Of a stretch of 64,000 bases of DNA, positions 53,007 to 61,986 are shown one piece after another. Made by a program: the position numbers and the translations under genes. How positions within the stretch are numbered: position 1 is the first letter of the stretch; the number at the start of each line of letters is the position of its first letter. The DNA comes from Oscillospiraceae bacterium. Its GTDB lineage: Bacteria > Bacillota > Clostridia > Oscillospirales > Ruminococcaceae. The notes under the pieces were generated by a model, which did not search any database, was not told the DNA's origin, and saw nothing but the letters and a program-made list of their open reading frames with translations. Location of the stretch: contig JAGAWT010000003.1 in assembly GCA_018110985.1 (NCBI GenBank), forward strand, positions 1 to 64,000. Direction: 5' to 3'.

Positions 53007-53446
53007 GGTATATCTTTCACACCAAGAGCCCGGAGGAGAGCACAGAGCTGGGGAAAAGGCTCGGAAAGGTTCTCGTGGGCGGGGATGTCATAGCTTACAG
53101 AGGCGGACTGGGTGCCGGAAAGACCACCTTTACAAGGGGCATAGCCCTTGGAATGGGTCTGGGCGACTGTGTCAGCTCTCCCACCTTCGCCATTGTGAAC
53201 GAATACAGAGGCGGGGAACTCAGCCTCTGCCACTTCGATATGTACCGCATAAACGGAGAGGATGCCCTTGAAACTCTGGGCTACTACGACTATATCTCAG
53301 ATGATACGGTCATATGTGCGGAGTGGTCGGAAAATACGGCAGGTCTGCTGGATGAAAACATCACCGTCACCATAGAGGGTGAGGGGGATGAAAGAGATAT
53401 TGTTATAGAATCTGACAGGGAGCTTTTTGGCAAAGAAGATGAATGA
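53003..53446 (+). CDS. tsaE: tRNA threonylcarbamoyladenosine ATPase TsaE
   Basis: 147 residues. GGLGAGKTTFTRGIA is the Walker A near residue 34, and SPTFAIVNEY plus CHFDMYR are family signatures. It is the ATPase of the TsaBDE complex that makes t6A37 on tRNAs reading ANN codons. It overlaps the acyltransferase start by 8 bp. Confidence 0.95.
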   Translation: MRYIFHTKSPEESTELGKRLGKVLVGGDVIAYRGGLGAGKTTFTRGIALGMGLGDCVSSPTFAIVNEYRGGELSLCHFDMYRINGEDALETLGYYDYISDDTVICAEWSENTAGLLDENITVTIEGEGDERDIVIESDRELFGKEDE

Positions 53447-54515
53447 TCTCTCAAATAAACGGATAGAGTGGATCGATATAGCGAAAGCTGTTGCAATGAT
53501 CCTTGTTATTATCGGGCACTCTCCCGGTCTTAACGTACTTACATACAGGTACATAGTGTCTGTCCATCTGCCTGTCTTTTTCATTGCATCCGGTTTTACG
53601 TCCCGTCCTGCCGAAAACGCAAAGGAACTTAAGGCTCATGCAGTAAAAATACTGAAAAAGGTATTTTTACCTGCATGGTTTCTTTTTACTGTAAAATACT
53701 TCCTTGTATGGCATATCGGAGATCTGGGCAGCTTTGAGAATATATCCTCTGTGATAAAGGAATGGATAAAGTCCTCTGTAATGTTCAGCTGTATAGACTA
53801 TCATTTCCTGAAGACAGAGTATAAGGCAGTAGGCATAATTTGGTATATCAGTGCATACTGCGGACTGCGCATTCTCTATGATGCCGTTGAATATTTCTTT
53901 TTCTGCCTGAAGAAAAAGGGGTCGTTAAAGATCATTCCTTCGGACAAAAAAGAGTATTACGCAGATTTGTTCCACTTGCTTGCCGTGGTGTGTATAACCG
54001 CCTTTGGTGTGATAATATCCGATATTACCGTTCTGCCGCTGCAGATCCACACATCCCTTGCTTGCTTCATATTGGTGTATGTGGGCAGAAAACTAAAAAA
54101 TGCGGATTTTATGCGTCTGTATGTTTTTATTATCATGGCTGTCCTATGGATACCTGCGGTAAATGCCTATGTAATGGTAACAGGTGAGATACTTCTTTTC
54201 TCCCATGGCATATATCCGTATTTTCCCGTATGTTATTTTGGGGCTGTAGCGGGAACGGTAACGATCTTTTACATATCACACCTGCTGGAAAAAGTGAGGG
54301 TATTATCGGCACCATTAAAATTTATAGGTAAGAATACGCTGATTATATATTTTGTACATTATTTCGATGATGTGTGGTTTTACAGGCTTTCCGAGGTCAT
54401 TGGTGAAGTACATATAAGTGCACTGATACGCACAGCGGCAGACCTGGCTGTTGCGGCATTGATAATAGCTGTCTTGTCGGCGGCAAAAAACAAAAAAGCA
54501 GTTAAAGAGGTTTAA
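53439..54515 (+). CDS. Acyltransferase family 3 (OatA/NodX-like) membrane protein
   Basis: 358 residues with about ten helices. EWIDIAKAVAMILVIIGHS near the start carries the conserved His, and LPVFFIASGFTSRP is the usual second motif. Such proteins acylate surface sugars or peptidoglycan. The gene is more AT-rich than its neighbours and splits tsaE from tsaB, which suggests later insertion. The start is taken as the ATG at 53439, overlapping tsaE; a TTG at 53427 is possible. Confidence 0.88.
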   Translation: MNDLSNKRIEWIDIAKAVAMILVIIGHSPGLNVLTYRYIVSVHLPVFFIASGFTSRPAENAKELKAHAVKILKKVFLPAWFLFTVKYFLVWHIGDLGSFENISSVIKEWIKSSVMFSCIDYHFLKTEYKAVGIIWYISAYCGLRILYDAVEYFFFCLKKKGSLKIIPSDKKEYYADLFHLLAVVCITAFGVIISDITVLPLQIHTSLACFILVYVGRKLKNADFMRLYVFIIMAVLWIPAVNAYVMVTGEILLFSHGIYPYFPVCYFGAVAGTVTIFYISHLLEKVRVLSAPLKFIGKNTLIIYFVHYFDDVWFYRLSEVIGEVHISALIRTAADLAVAALIIAVLSAAKNKKAVKEV

Positions 54516-54521
54516 ACAGAA

Positions 54522-55178
54522 ATGCTCATATTAGGTATAGATACCTGCGGTCTTACAGCCGCTTGCGCACTGTGGCAGGACGGAGAGATCCTGTCTGAGG
54601 TGTCGTTCAAGGCAAAAAAAACTCATTCACAGGTTATACTCCCGCTTGTAAAGAAAATGCTCTTGGATGCGGACAAGACCCTTTCCGATGTGGATGTATT
54701 TGCGGCAGTTAAGGGACCCGGCTCCTACACGGGGCTGCGCATAGGCATTGCAGCCGTTCAGGGGATATGCTTTGCTCTGGACAAGCCCTGCGTTGGTGTC
54801 AGCGCACTGGAGGCTCTTGCGGAAAACATCCCGCCTCTTCCGGGCTTTAAGGTCTGCACCCTTATGCACGCAAGGAAAGACCTTTATTACACCGCCCTTT
54901 TTGAGGAGGGCAAAAGATGTATGCCGGACAGCATCCTTTCCGCAGATGAGCTTTATTCCCTGCTTGAGGGTGAAAAGAAAAACATCATCTGCATCTCAGA
55001 CACAGATGATGTTCGTCTGCCTTCCGGCTGCACCCGGGCTCCGAAAGTCTACTGCCGCCGCAGCGGTGCCTCCCTGTGCTCTGCTGCCGCAAAGCACGAC
55101 TTTTGCTCTGCCGAGCTTCTTCTGCCGGAATACCTCCAGCCCACTAAGGCGGAAAAGGATCTTTCGGAGAAGGCATAG
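54522..55178 (+). CDS. tsaB: tRNA threonylcarbamoyladenosine protein TsaB
   Basis: 218 residues. ILGIDTCGLTAACALW and VKGPGSYTGLRIGIAAVQG are diagnostic of the ASKHA-fold partner of TsaD in t6A synthesis. tsaD is not in the window. The stop lies 6 bp from the end of the convergent amidohydrolase. Confidence 0.94.
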   Translation: MLILGIDTCGLTAACALWQDGEILSEVSFKAKKTHSQVILPLVKKMLLDADKTLSDVDVFAAVKGPGSYTGLRIGIAAVQGICFALDKPCVGVSALEALAENIPPLPGFKVCTLMHARKDLYYTALFEEGKRCMPDSILSADELYSLLEGEKKNIICISDTDDVRLPSGCTRAPKVYCRRSGASLCSAAAKHDFCSAELLLPEYLQPTKAEKDLSEKA

Positions 55179-55184
55179 GCTTTG

Positions 55185-56426
55185 TCAGCTGAACCTCAGT
55201 GAATTTGCCTTGTAGTAAATAAGGTCAATGTCCTCATTGATGTTGAACATACCGTTTTCGTAGAGTATCTTTCCGCCTACCATGGTCATCTTCACCACGT
55301 CCTTGGAGCCTGCATACACCAGGTTGGTGACAACGTCGTTTATGGGCTGCATGGAAGGTCGGCTCAGGTCTATCATCACCAGATCCGCCAGAAAGCCCTC
55401 GGCTATGCGGCCGCTTCTGAGCTCCATGGCATCAGCGCCGCCTGTGATGGCAGCTTTCAGTATATCCTTTGCGGAGAAGGCTGCGGCGTCGTTGTACTTT
55501 ATCTTTTGCAGCACTGCGGCAAGGTACATCTCTCTGAACATATCAAGGGCATTGTTGGATGCGGGGCCGTCGGTGCCTACCGCCAGCTTTACACCCTTTT
55601 CCTTCAGCCTTTTCAGGTCGGCTATGCCGCTGGCGCATTTCAGATTGCTGCCCGGACAGGTGACTGCTGTGAGCCCTCTCCGTGCGAAGATATCCATGTC
55701 CTCTTCCGTGAAGTGGACACAGTGATAGCCGCCGCCCCCGAAGTCCCACAGCCCCAGCTCTTCAAAGAGCGCCGCAGGCGTTTTGCCGTAACGGTCTTTA
55801 CAATCCTTTACCTCCTTCTCGGTCTCGCTGATGTGAGTCCAGAGGGGGGCTTTGTATTTGTGTACCAGAGCACTTACGTTTTCAAGATCCTCACGGGTGT
55901 TGGTGTATTCGGCGTGGATGCCCATTTTAAGGGATATAAGCGGATGATAGGAATTGTACCTGTTGTAGACCTCCTCCATAACGCCAAGGTCATGCCAGTA
56001 GGCGTAGTAGGATGTGCAGAATACTGCCCTGAAACCCATGGAGATGTAGCTGTCCGCACACAGGAAAGGGTACATATCGAAGCAGGATGTGATGCCGGAG
56101 GAAAGGTATTCAAGGACGGATATCTTTGTGTAGAGCTCTGCGCCCTCCTGTGACAGCTTTGCCTCGGCGGGGAAGATCACCTCATTGAGCCACCTGTCAA
56201 GGGGCAGATCCTCCGCAAGTCCACGCAGAAAGGTCATGGGGGAATGGGCATGGGCGTTGTTGAAGCCGGGTATGATAAGGTTTCCCGCCGCATTCACCGT
56301 GCGCTCGTACTCTCCGTCGGGGATGTCACCCACTGCGGTTATCCTGTCACCGTCAACGGCTATATCGCCGTACTTCAGGGACATATCACCGGTGTCAAGG
56401 TATGCACCGTTTATTATCCTTATCAT
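55185..56426 (-). CDS. Amidohydrolase, MtaD/SAH-deaminase type (second paralogue)
   Basis: 413 residues. Zinc motifs NAHAHSPM (HxH), WTHISETE, HCVHFTEED and VGTDGPASNN match the same family as the 35540 gene, with which it shares DDLS/EDLP-type and EWLF/RWLN-type segments. Likely deaminates 5'-methylthioadenosine, S-adenosylhomocysteine or 5'-deoxyadenosine. AGGAGGC precedes the ATG. It follows hflX by 17 bp. Confidence 0.9.
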   Translation of the reverse strand: MIRIINGAYLDTGDMSLKYGDIAVDGDRITAVGDIPDGEYERTVNAAGNLIIPGFNNAHAHSPMTFLRGLAEDLPLDRWLNEVIFPAEAKLSQEGAELYTKISVLEYLSSGITSCFDMYPFLCADSYISMGFRAVFCTSYYAYWHDLGVMEEVYNRYNSYHPLISLKMGIHAEYTNTREDLENVSALVHKYKAPLWTHISETEKEVKDCKDRYGKTPAALFEELGLWDFGGGGYHCVHFTEEDMDIFARRGLTAVTCPGSNLKCASGIADLKRLKEKGVKLAVGTDGPASNNALDMFREMYLAAVLQKIKYNDAAAFSAKDILKAAITGGADAMELRSGRIAEGFLADLVMIDLSRPSMQPINDVVTNLVYAGSKDVVKMTMVGGKILYENGMFNINEDIDLIYYKANSLRFS

Positions 56427-56443
56427 GAGCCTTGTGCCTCCTT

Positions 56444-57688
56444 TTACTTCACATTCACACAGTATCGGGATACATCTATCTTGTTGCTGACCAGAGCCTT
56501 TATCCTGGTGCCGCCCTCCTCATACTCAGTATCCATGACCTTTCCGCCGGTGGCGATTATCTGGTTTATGATACTGCCGTCGGTGTAGGGGATGAGCAGA
56601 TCCATAAGGGAGTAGTCTGAGGGCAGGTTGCGGGCTATGCAGGAGAGCATGGCTCCAAAGCCCTCTCCGGTTTTGGCGCATATCTTTACGGTGTCCTCCG
56701 TGTCGGGGATGTTCCATGCACCCGGCAGCTTGTCGCATTTATTGAATATCCTCACCATGGGGATGCCGTCACAGCCCAGTTCATGGAGGAGCTGCACGGT
56801 GACGGCAGTTTCTTCCTCTGCGGTCTGTGAGGATATATCCACCACATTCAGGATGATATCCGCATTTGCAGCCTCTTCAAGGGTGGAGCGGAAAGCCTCC
56901 ACCAGATCATGGGGGAGCCGCCTTATAAGACCGACGGTGTCCGAAAGGAGAACGTTCCTTCCGTCGGGCAGCTCAATGGAGCGTGATGTCACGTCCAGTG
57001 TGGCAAAGAGCTTGTCCTCCGACAATACCCCCGCATCTGTAAGGGCATTGAGCAGGGTGGATTTTCCCGCATTGGTGTAACCTACGATGGCAGCCGTGAG
57101 CACATTGTCCTTTTTTCGCCGTCCCCTTATCAGTTCTCTGTGGCGGCGTATGTCCCGAAGCTGCTCGGACAGCTCGGATATCCTTTGCCTGATGTGACGC
57201 CTGTCGGTCTCGAGCTTTGTTTCTCCGGGACCCCTGGTACCTATGCCGCCGCCCAGACGGGAGAGGGCAATGCCCTTTCCTGCCAGATGAGCCAGCCTGT
57301 ACTTCTGCTGTGCCAGCTCGACCTGTATGCGCCCCTCTGCCGAAAGAGCACGGGCTGCAAAAATATCGAGTATGAGAGTGGTCCTGTCGATCACCCTTAT
57401 GTCTGTGATCTCTTCGATGTTTCGGGTCTGGTTGGCAGTGAGCTCCGTATCGAACACGAGCAGCTCCGCTGAGAGCATTTCCGCCTCGGCTTTCAGCTGT
57501 TCAAGACGGCCGCTGCCGATATAGGTGGCGGTGTCCGGTGAGGGGCGCTTTTGTATGACCTTTCCCACACAAAGGGCTCCGGCGGTCTTTAAAAGCTCCT
57601 CCAGTTCGTCGACCGAGACTTCCGCATCATAGTCTCCCGTGTCCACTGCCACAAGGATCGCCCGTGTAATGATCTTTTCTTCTTCCAT
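56444..57688 (-). CDS. hflX: GTPase HflX
   Basis: 414 residues. The N-terminal nucleotide-binding domain and coiled coil (GIGTRGPGETKLETDRRHIRQRI-type segment) precede the G domain with GYTNAGKST near 202, DTVGLI and NKCDK. HflX splits stalled ribosomes. It starts 3 bp downstream of the ectodomain gene's stop, with a weak ribosome site, so it may be translated by coupling. Confidence 0.95.
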   Translation of the reverse strand: MEEEKIITRAILVAVDTGDYDAEVSVDELEELLKTAGALCVGKVIQKRPSPDTATYIGSGRLEQLKAEAEMLSAELLVFDTELTANQTRNIEEITDIRVIDRTTLILDIFAARALSAEGRIQVELAQQKYRLAHLAGKGIALSRLGGGIGTRGPGETKLETDRRHIRQRISELSEQLRDIRRHRELIRGRRKKDNVLTAAIVGYTNAGKSTLLNALTDAGVLSEDKLFATLDVTSRSIELPDGRNVLLSDTVGLIRRLPHDLVEAFRSTLEEAANADIILNVVDISSQTAEEETAVTVQLLHELGCDGIPMVRIFNKCDKLPGAWNIPDTEDTVKICAKTGEGFGAMLSCIARNLPSDYSLMDLLIPYTDGSIINQIIATGGKVMDTEYEEGGTRIKALVSNKIDVSRYCVNVK

Positions 57689-57691
57689 AGT

Positions 57692-58432
57692 TTATTTGTA
57701 GCTGTTTTTCTTGTTGACCATCTTTACGATAATGATTATCAGCAGGGCGATTATCACGGCAAGGGCAATGCCTGCGCCTATAAGGATGGTAGTGAATGAG
57801 GGGCTGCTGCTCTTGGACTCGTAGGCATTTCCCATGGAGATCTCGGCACGGGTGGTGACTATGCGCACCCTGCTCGTTATCTCCTCGTCAAGATTGCCCC
57901 TGTTGATGTTGGTTATCTTCATGGATGTGAGCTTGACGGTGCCGCTGTCAACGCCGGAGAGCCTGTCGCCTATGCAGATACAGTATACGGAATAGAAATT
58001 GTCCGTTCCGTATGCCTTCACGATATCCTCATAGGAGAATTTTGCGTGGCTCCCGTCATATTCATAGGGGGCTACCTTGTTCCATGTGCCGGCTACGCCG
58101 TCTGCCAGCTTTCCGTCTACTTCCCATGTCTGCCAGATGAGCTCGGCGGGGAAGGTCTGCATATTCTCCTTGTCGCCTGTATATTCATACTCTATGAGCA
58201 CTTCGGATTCCGGTGTCATCCAGACGGGGTTGAAGTTGTTCTCATAGCTGGTGTTCTCATCCTCCGTAAGGGCTGTGTAGTGGACATAGGTCTGCTTCCA
58301 GCTGCTTGTGGCTTCGGCAGAGGAGACATCAAACACATAGTCCTCCGCATTGACACTTACGGATAAGATCATGGCAGCTGTAATAGAGAGTACAGCTGCC
58401 GCCGCTTTCTTTATTATTTTTTTGATATCCAT
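57692..58432 (-). CDS. Exported type I membrane protein with beta-rich ectodomain
   Basis: 246 residues. Signal peptide at about 1-28 (VSVNAEDY cleavage), a beta-rich ectodomain of about 170 residues rich in Trp and Tyr (SWKQTYVHY, ELIWQTWEVDG), then one membrane helix near 212-237 and a KKNSYK tail. The fold could be a carbohydrate-binding jelly roll, but I cannot identify a family. The ATG at 58432 follows CGGAG; longer frames run into MITE copy 7. Confidence 0.78.
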   Translation of the reverse strand: MDIKKIIKKAAAAVLSITAAMILSVSVNAEDYVFDVSSAEATSSWKQTYVHYTALTEDENTSYENNFNPVWMTPESEVLIEYEYTGDKENMQTFPAELIWQTWEVDGKLADGVAGTWNKVAPYEYDGSHAKFSYEDIVKAYGTDNFYSVYCICIGDRLSGVDSGTVKLTSMKITNINRGNLDEEITSRVRIVTTRAEISMGNAYESKSSSPSFTTILIGAGIALAVIIALLIIIIVKMVNKKNSYK

Positions 58433-58467
58433 CTTAGTCTCCGTTGTCATGTATCGTCTTTTCGGGA

Positions 58468-58570
58468 TACTGATCTCTGACCGATGTACAGACAAGAAGC
58501 AAGCCGCAATTGCTTGAATATAAGGGATCTGAGGCTTGGAGATCGTCTATACACCGAGGAAGGATCAGTA
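58468..58570 (-). repeat. 103-bp inverted-repeat element (MITE), copy 7
   Basis: Starts TACTGATCTCTG and ends GGATCAGTA, reverse orientation. Flanks are GGA and TGA (two of three bases agree). It lies 35 bp upstream of the ectodomain gene and 78 bp after the small membrane gene. Confidence 0.92.
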
Positions 58571-58648
58571 TGAGTCCCTGCCTGGGCACTGTGCTGCGCC
58601 GACCCTTTCGGGCAGGCAGGGCTCCCGTGCAAAGTAGGGGGCACCGCC

Positions 58649-58813
58649 TCAGAAAGGCAGCTCCTCCTTTTCGTTGATGCGGATATAGCCGCTCTTTTCC
58701 TTGATGCCCAGTGCGATCTGGATCACCATAAGGATAAAGCTGGCGGTGGTGAGAGTGAAAGTAGCGCACAAAAGAATGGCTCTTGCAATGTTAAGACCCT
58801 TGTTGCTGCTCAT
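58649..58813 (-). CDS. Small single-pass membrane protein
   Basis: 54 residues: a basic start, one hydrophobic helix at about 10-36 (ARAILLCATFTLTTASFILM) and a charged tail (GIKEKSGYIRINEKEELPF). A perfect AGGAGG lies seven bases before the ATG. It follows ricT by 14 bp and belongs to that operon. Not recognised. Confidence 0.75.
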   Translation of the reverse strand: MSSNKGLNIARAILLCATFTLTTASFILMVIQIALGIKEKSGYIRINEKEELPF

Positions 58814-58827
58814 GATAATACCTCCTG

Positions 58828-59694
58828 TTATTTGTCTTCAAGTTTTTTCAGAGAACGCATTTCTTCTCTGTCGGTGGTGTTTTTGGCTTCTCTGATGAGC
58901 TTTACATCCTTTTTGTCAAAGATCTGCGCAGGCTCGTCGGAGCGCTCGGGGTGTACCCTTATCTTTCCGGTGATAAGGTTTGCCTCCTCCACATATCCTT
59001 TAAACTGCGGAGTGCTCACATATGCGCCGGGTTTCGGGGTGTTCCTGTATTCCACCTCATAGAAATCCTGCTCGTACTTCAGGCAGCACATCAGCCTGCC
59101 GCAGGTGCCGGAGATCTTGGTGGGGTTGAGGGAGAGCCCCTGCTCCTTTGCCATTTTTATGGAAACGGGCTGGAACTCCGTAAGGAAAGTGCGGCAGCAG
59201 AACGGTCTCCCGCAGACACCGATGCCTCCCAGCATCTTCGCCTCGTCACGGACACCTATCTGCCTCAGCTCTATCCTTGTTCTGAAAACAGAGGCCAGAT
59301 CCTTTACCAGCTCTCTGAAATCCACTCTGCTGTCAGCGGTGAAGTAGAATATCAGCTTGTTGTTGTCAAAGGAACACTCCACATCCACCAACTTCATTTC
59401 AAGACCGTGCTCTGCGATCTTCTGCTCGCAGATCTTTGCTGCGGACTTCTGCTTTTCACGGTTGATCTCTATCTGTTTGAGATCCTTTGGTGTGGCTTTT
59501 CTGATGATGGCTCGCAGGGGAGAAACGGTCTCCTTTTCATCCACCGTTTTCGAGCCCATAACAGCCTCACCGCATTCTATCCCTCTTGCCGTTTCAACGA
59601 TCACCATTTCTCCGTCGGCTATCTCAAGGTCCCCCGGAGAAAAGTAATATATCTTACCGTTGGGTCTGAACCTGACCCCTGTTATCTTGACCAT
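58828..59694 (-). CDS. ricT: RicT/YaaT PSP1-domain protein
   Basis: 288 residues. The PSP1 region includes YYFTADSRVDFRELVKDLA, and the paired Cys motifs CGRPFCC and CGRLMCC match YaaT. In Bacillus it works with RicA and RicF in an iron-sulphur complex promoting RNase Y processing. The position after holB is the classical order. It starts 2 bp after the holB stop. Confidence 0.93.
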   Translation of the reverse strand: MVKITGVRFRPNGKIYYFSPGDLEIADGEMVIVETARGIECGEAVMGSKTVDEKETVSPLRAIIRKATPKDLKQIEINREKQKSAAKICEQKIAEHGLEMKLVDVECSFDNNKLIFYFTADSRVDFRELVKDLASVFRTRIELRQIGVRDEAKMLGGIGVCGRPFCCRTFLTEFQPVSIKMAKEQGLSLNPTKISGTCGRLMCCLKYEQDFYEVEYRNTPKPGAYVSTPQFKGYVEEANLITGKIRVHPERSDEPAQIFDKKDVKLIREAKNTTDREEMRSLKKLEDK

Positions 59695-59696
59695 TT

Positions 59697-60674
59697 CTAA
59701 AACCTCAATGAGCGTACTATCCTCGATGCGAGCAGCCCGGCAGCCGCAGGCGTGTTGCAGTTCTGTGCGCAGCTGTCAGCAGCGGCGGTGCAGGCATCGT
59801 ATATATTTACAAGTCCCTGTACATCAAAGGCGGAGAGCTTTTTTGCTCCTTCCTCGTCACAGCCCAGAAGCTCGGTCCTTCCCAGAGAAAGGGAGACCGC
59901 ATCCCTGATGACGGTGCCGAACATATCCACACATTCCTCAAAAGCTGTCCTGTCGGAGGATACGGAGTTCAGCAGGGCGGATACGGTGTATTCGTCCCCC
60001 TGTGCGGCACAGGCGGAGATCCTTCTCACCAGCTCCACACGCTCCATAAGCTCCTCGCTTCCCTCCAGATACTCCACGCAACTGCCTATGTTGCCGCCCA
60101 GCGCCTTTGATACACGTTCAAGCTCCGCTCCGTCCCTGTCGGGAAAGCGTTCCCTCAGGGCAGCCATACACTCCTCGTGACCGGCCGGGTTTATGTTCAG
60201 TACCATTGACCTTGAAACAAGAGTGCCGAGGAATGAAGCGGCCTTGATACCCGTGAATATGAAGTAGACCGGATCCGGCGGATCCTCCACGGCCTTCAGC
60301 AGGGCGTTCTGAGCCGCATCCGACCAGCCGTCGCAGTCTGTGAAAAGGTAGACCTTTCTTTCACAGTCGTTGGGAGAGATGATGGAATCGGATACCACGG
60401 TCCGCACATCCTCCACGCTGTAAGTCTTTTTTGCCTTTTCCACTATCCTGAGATCCGGGTGGCTGTCGGAGACTATTCGCCTGCATTCTCTGCATTCTCC
60501 GCAGGCAGTGCCCTTTTCACACAAAAGGGACATGGTGATGTACAGGGCTGCGGTCTTCTTTCCGGTGCCCTTTTCCCCGGTGATGATGAAGGAATGGACA
60601 AATCGCCCGCTTTGCCGCATGGCATCAACGGCGTGAAGGAGTGGAGCCTTTCCGTAAAGTGTCAGCTTTCCCAT
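59697..60674 (-). CDS. holB: DNA polymerase III delta' subunit
   Basis: 325 residues. GEKGTGKKTAA near 33 is a Walker A, with the clamp-loader zinc module CEKGTACGECRECRR and SRSM near the arginine-finger position. It is part of the clamp loader that places the beta clamp on DNA. Located between the decarboxylase-like gene and ricT, as in many Firmicutes. Confidence 0.92.
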   Translation of the reverse strand: MGKLTLYGKAPLLHAVDAMRQSGRFVHSFIITGEKGTGKKTAALYITMSLLCEKGTACGECRECRRIVSDSHPDLRIVEKAKKTYSVEDVRTVVSDSIISPNDCERKVYLFTDCDGWSDAAQNALLKAVEDPPDPVYFIFTGIKAASFLGTLVSRSMVLNINPAGHEECMAALRERFPDRDGAELERVSKALGGNIGSCVEYLEGSEELMERVELVRRISACAAQGDEYTVSALLNSVSSDRTAFEECVDMFGTVIRDAVSLSLGRTELLGCDEEGAKKLSAFDVQGLVNIYDACTAAADSCAQNCNTPAAAGLLASRIVRSLRF

Positions 60675-60675
60675 A

Positions 60676-61986
60676 CTATTTTACCACATTCGCATACAAA
60701 ATTCCATAGTTTCTGCAAAAAATCATATCCTTTTCATCAAAGACCTCTCCGCCGGTCACAAAAGCCACTCCGGGCGGGCAGACGGTAACGGCTCTCGAGC
60801 ATATGCGCCCGGGTGCCTTTTCTATCGGAACGGTCTCGGATGGGGCAAAGAATGCCTCTCTCAGAGACATCGCTCTCCTGCGGCGGGTGATCTCCCCCGT
60901 GAAAAGAGGATCAAAGGGCTCCTTGACGGGGATCTCCATTAGGATATCCCTGATCTTTCCTATGCTTTCGGTGTCCAGTCCCGTTATCATCAGCACGGTG
61001 TAAATGCTGTCGGAGTATTCGCACTCTATGCCCCTTTTGCGGAGCAGCTCCCCCAGCTCATTTCCTGTGTATCCCGCAGAGGGGGCGAAAATGCTTATCT
61101 TTCCCGGTTCGTCTCCCGCAAGCCTGTACTTCCGGCGGAGAATGTCCTTTGCACTTTCGGAGGCTCTGTGCATCTCCGAAAAATATGCCTCGGTCACACT
61201 TTTATCCGTGTATGCGAACTCGTCAAGTGAGCGGAGTATGAGGTATGAGGGGCTTGAGCTGCCGAAAACGCTCATCATCTGCTTGACACAGCCATCATAG
61301 GGCTCTTTTGCATTCTCCCCTATGTGGAGATATGCCCCTCCCGTCAGCACGGGGAGAGTCTTGTGGGCGGAATCACAGCAGATGTCCGCACCGTGGAAGA
61401 GGGGGTGGAGGGGAATACCGTTTTTGCCGATAAAGCGGAGATAGGCTCCATGGGCATTGTCTGCCGCAAGAAGCGCACCGTAACGGTGTACCGTTTCGGA
61501 TATATCGTCCAGCGGCAGGATATTTCCGGGGTAATCGGGAGTTGTCAGGTATACAAAGTGGGGACGGTGCTCCTTCAAAGCCCTTTCAAGCTCCTTTGTG
61601 TCTATATCCGCAGAAAGAAAGCCTTTGCTTCCGGAGGGCAGCCACACCACATCAAGATCCAGAAGTGCGGCGGCGTTCAGAAAGGCTCTGTGACAATTCC
61701 TTGCGGCAAGCACCCTTTTCCCCTTTATCCTTGAAAGGTACATGAGCATTGCCTGTATGCAGAGAGTGGAGCCGCCGCAGGAGTAAAAGCTTCTGTAAGA
61801 GCCGAAAAGGGCTGCTGTCCTTCTCTCGCTTTCCGCTATTATTCCCTCTGCCTCATATAGACTGTCAGCACCCTTTATCTCCGTGATGTCATAAGGATCG
61901 GCTTTTCCCTTGTGTCCCGGCATATGCGCCCGCAGTATGCCGCTTTCTGCGTATTTTTCGAGAAATCTGCTTATGGGAGCCATCAC
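60676..61986 (-). CDS. PLP-dependent Orn/Lys/Arg decarboxylase-family protein
   Basis: 436 residues. MPGHKGK near residue 20, FYSCGGSTLCIQAM, then AADNAHGAY and CDSAHKTLP with the PLP Lys match the YaaO/SpeA branch. Length is shorter than full inducible decarboxylases. Substrate could be arginine or lysine. Neighbours holB and ricT repeat the Bacillus yaaO region, but tmk is missing. Its stop is 1 bp from holB, and its start overlaps the PH-domain gene (ATGA). Confidence 0.9.
   Translation of the reverse strand: MMAPISRFLEKYAESGILRAHMPGHKGKADPYDITEIKGADSLYEAEGIIAESERRTAALFGSYRSFYSCGGSTLCIQAMLMYLSRIKGKRVLAARNCHRAFLNAAALLDLDVVWLPSGSKGFLSADIDTKELERALKEHRPHFVYLTTPDYPGNILPLDDISETVHRYGALLAADNAHGAYLRFIGKNGIPLHPLFHGADICCDSAHKTLPVLTGGAYLHIGENAKEPYDGCVKQMMSVFGSSSPSYLILRSLDEFAYTDKSVTEAYFSEMHRASESAKDILRRKYRLAGDEPGKISIFAPSAGYTGNELGELLRKRGIECEYSDSIYTVLMITGLDTESIGKIRDILMEIPVKEPFDPLFTGEITRRRRAMSLREAFFAPSETVPIEKAPGRICSRAVTVCPPGVAFVTGGEVFDEKDMIFCRNYGILYANVVK

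Noticed and set aside
6888..58570. TA dinucleotide duplication (Tc1/mariner or IS630 model) for the MITEs
   Set aside because: TA at the element tips would also fit, but only the T(A/G)A model explains why the base outside the TACT end agrees on the two sides in every copy.
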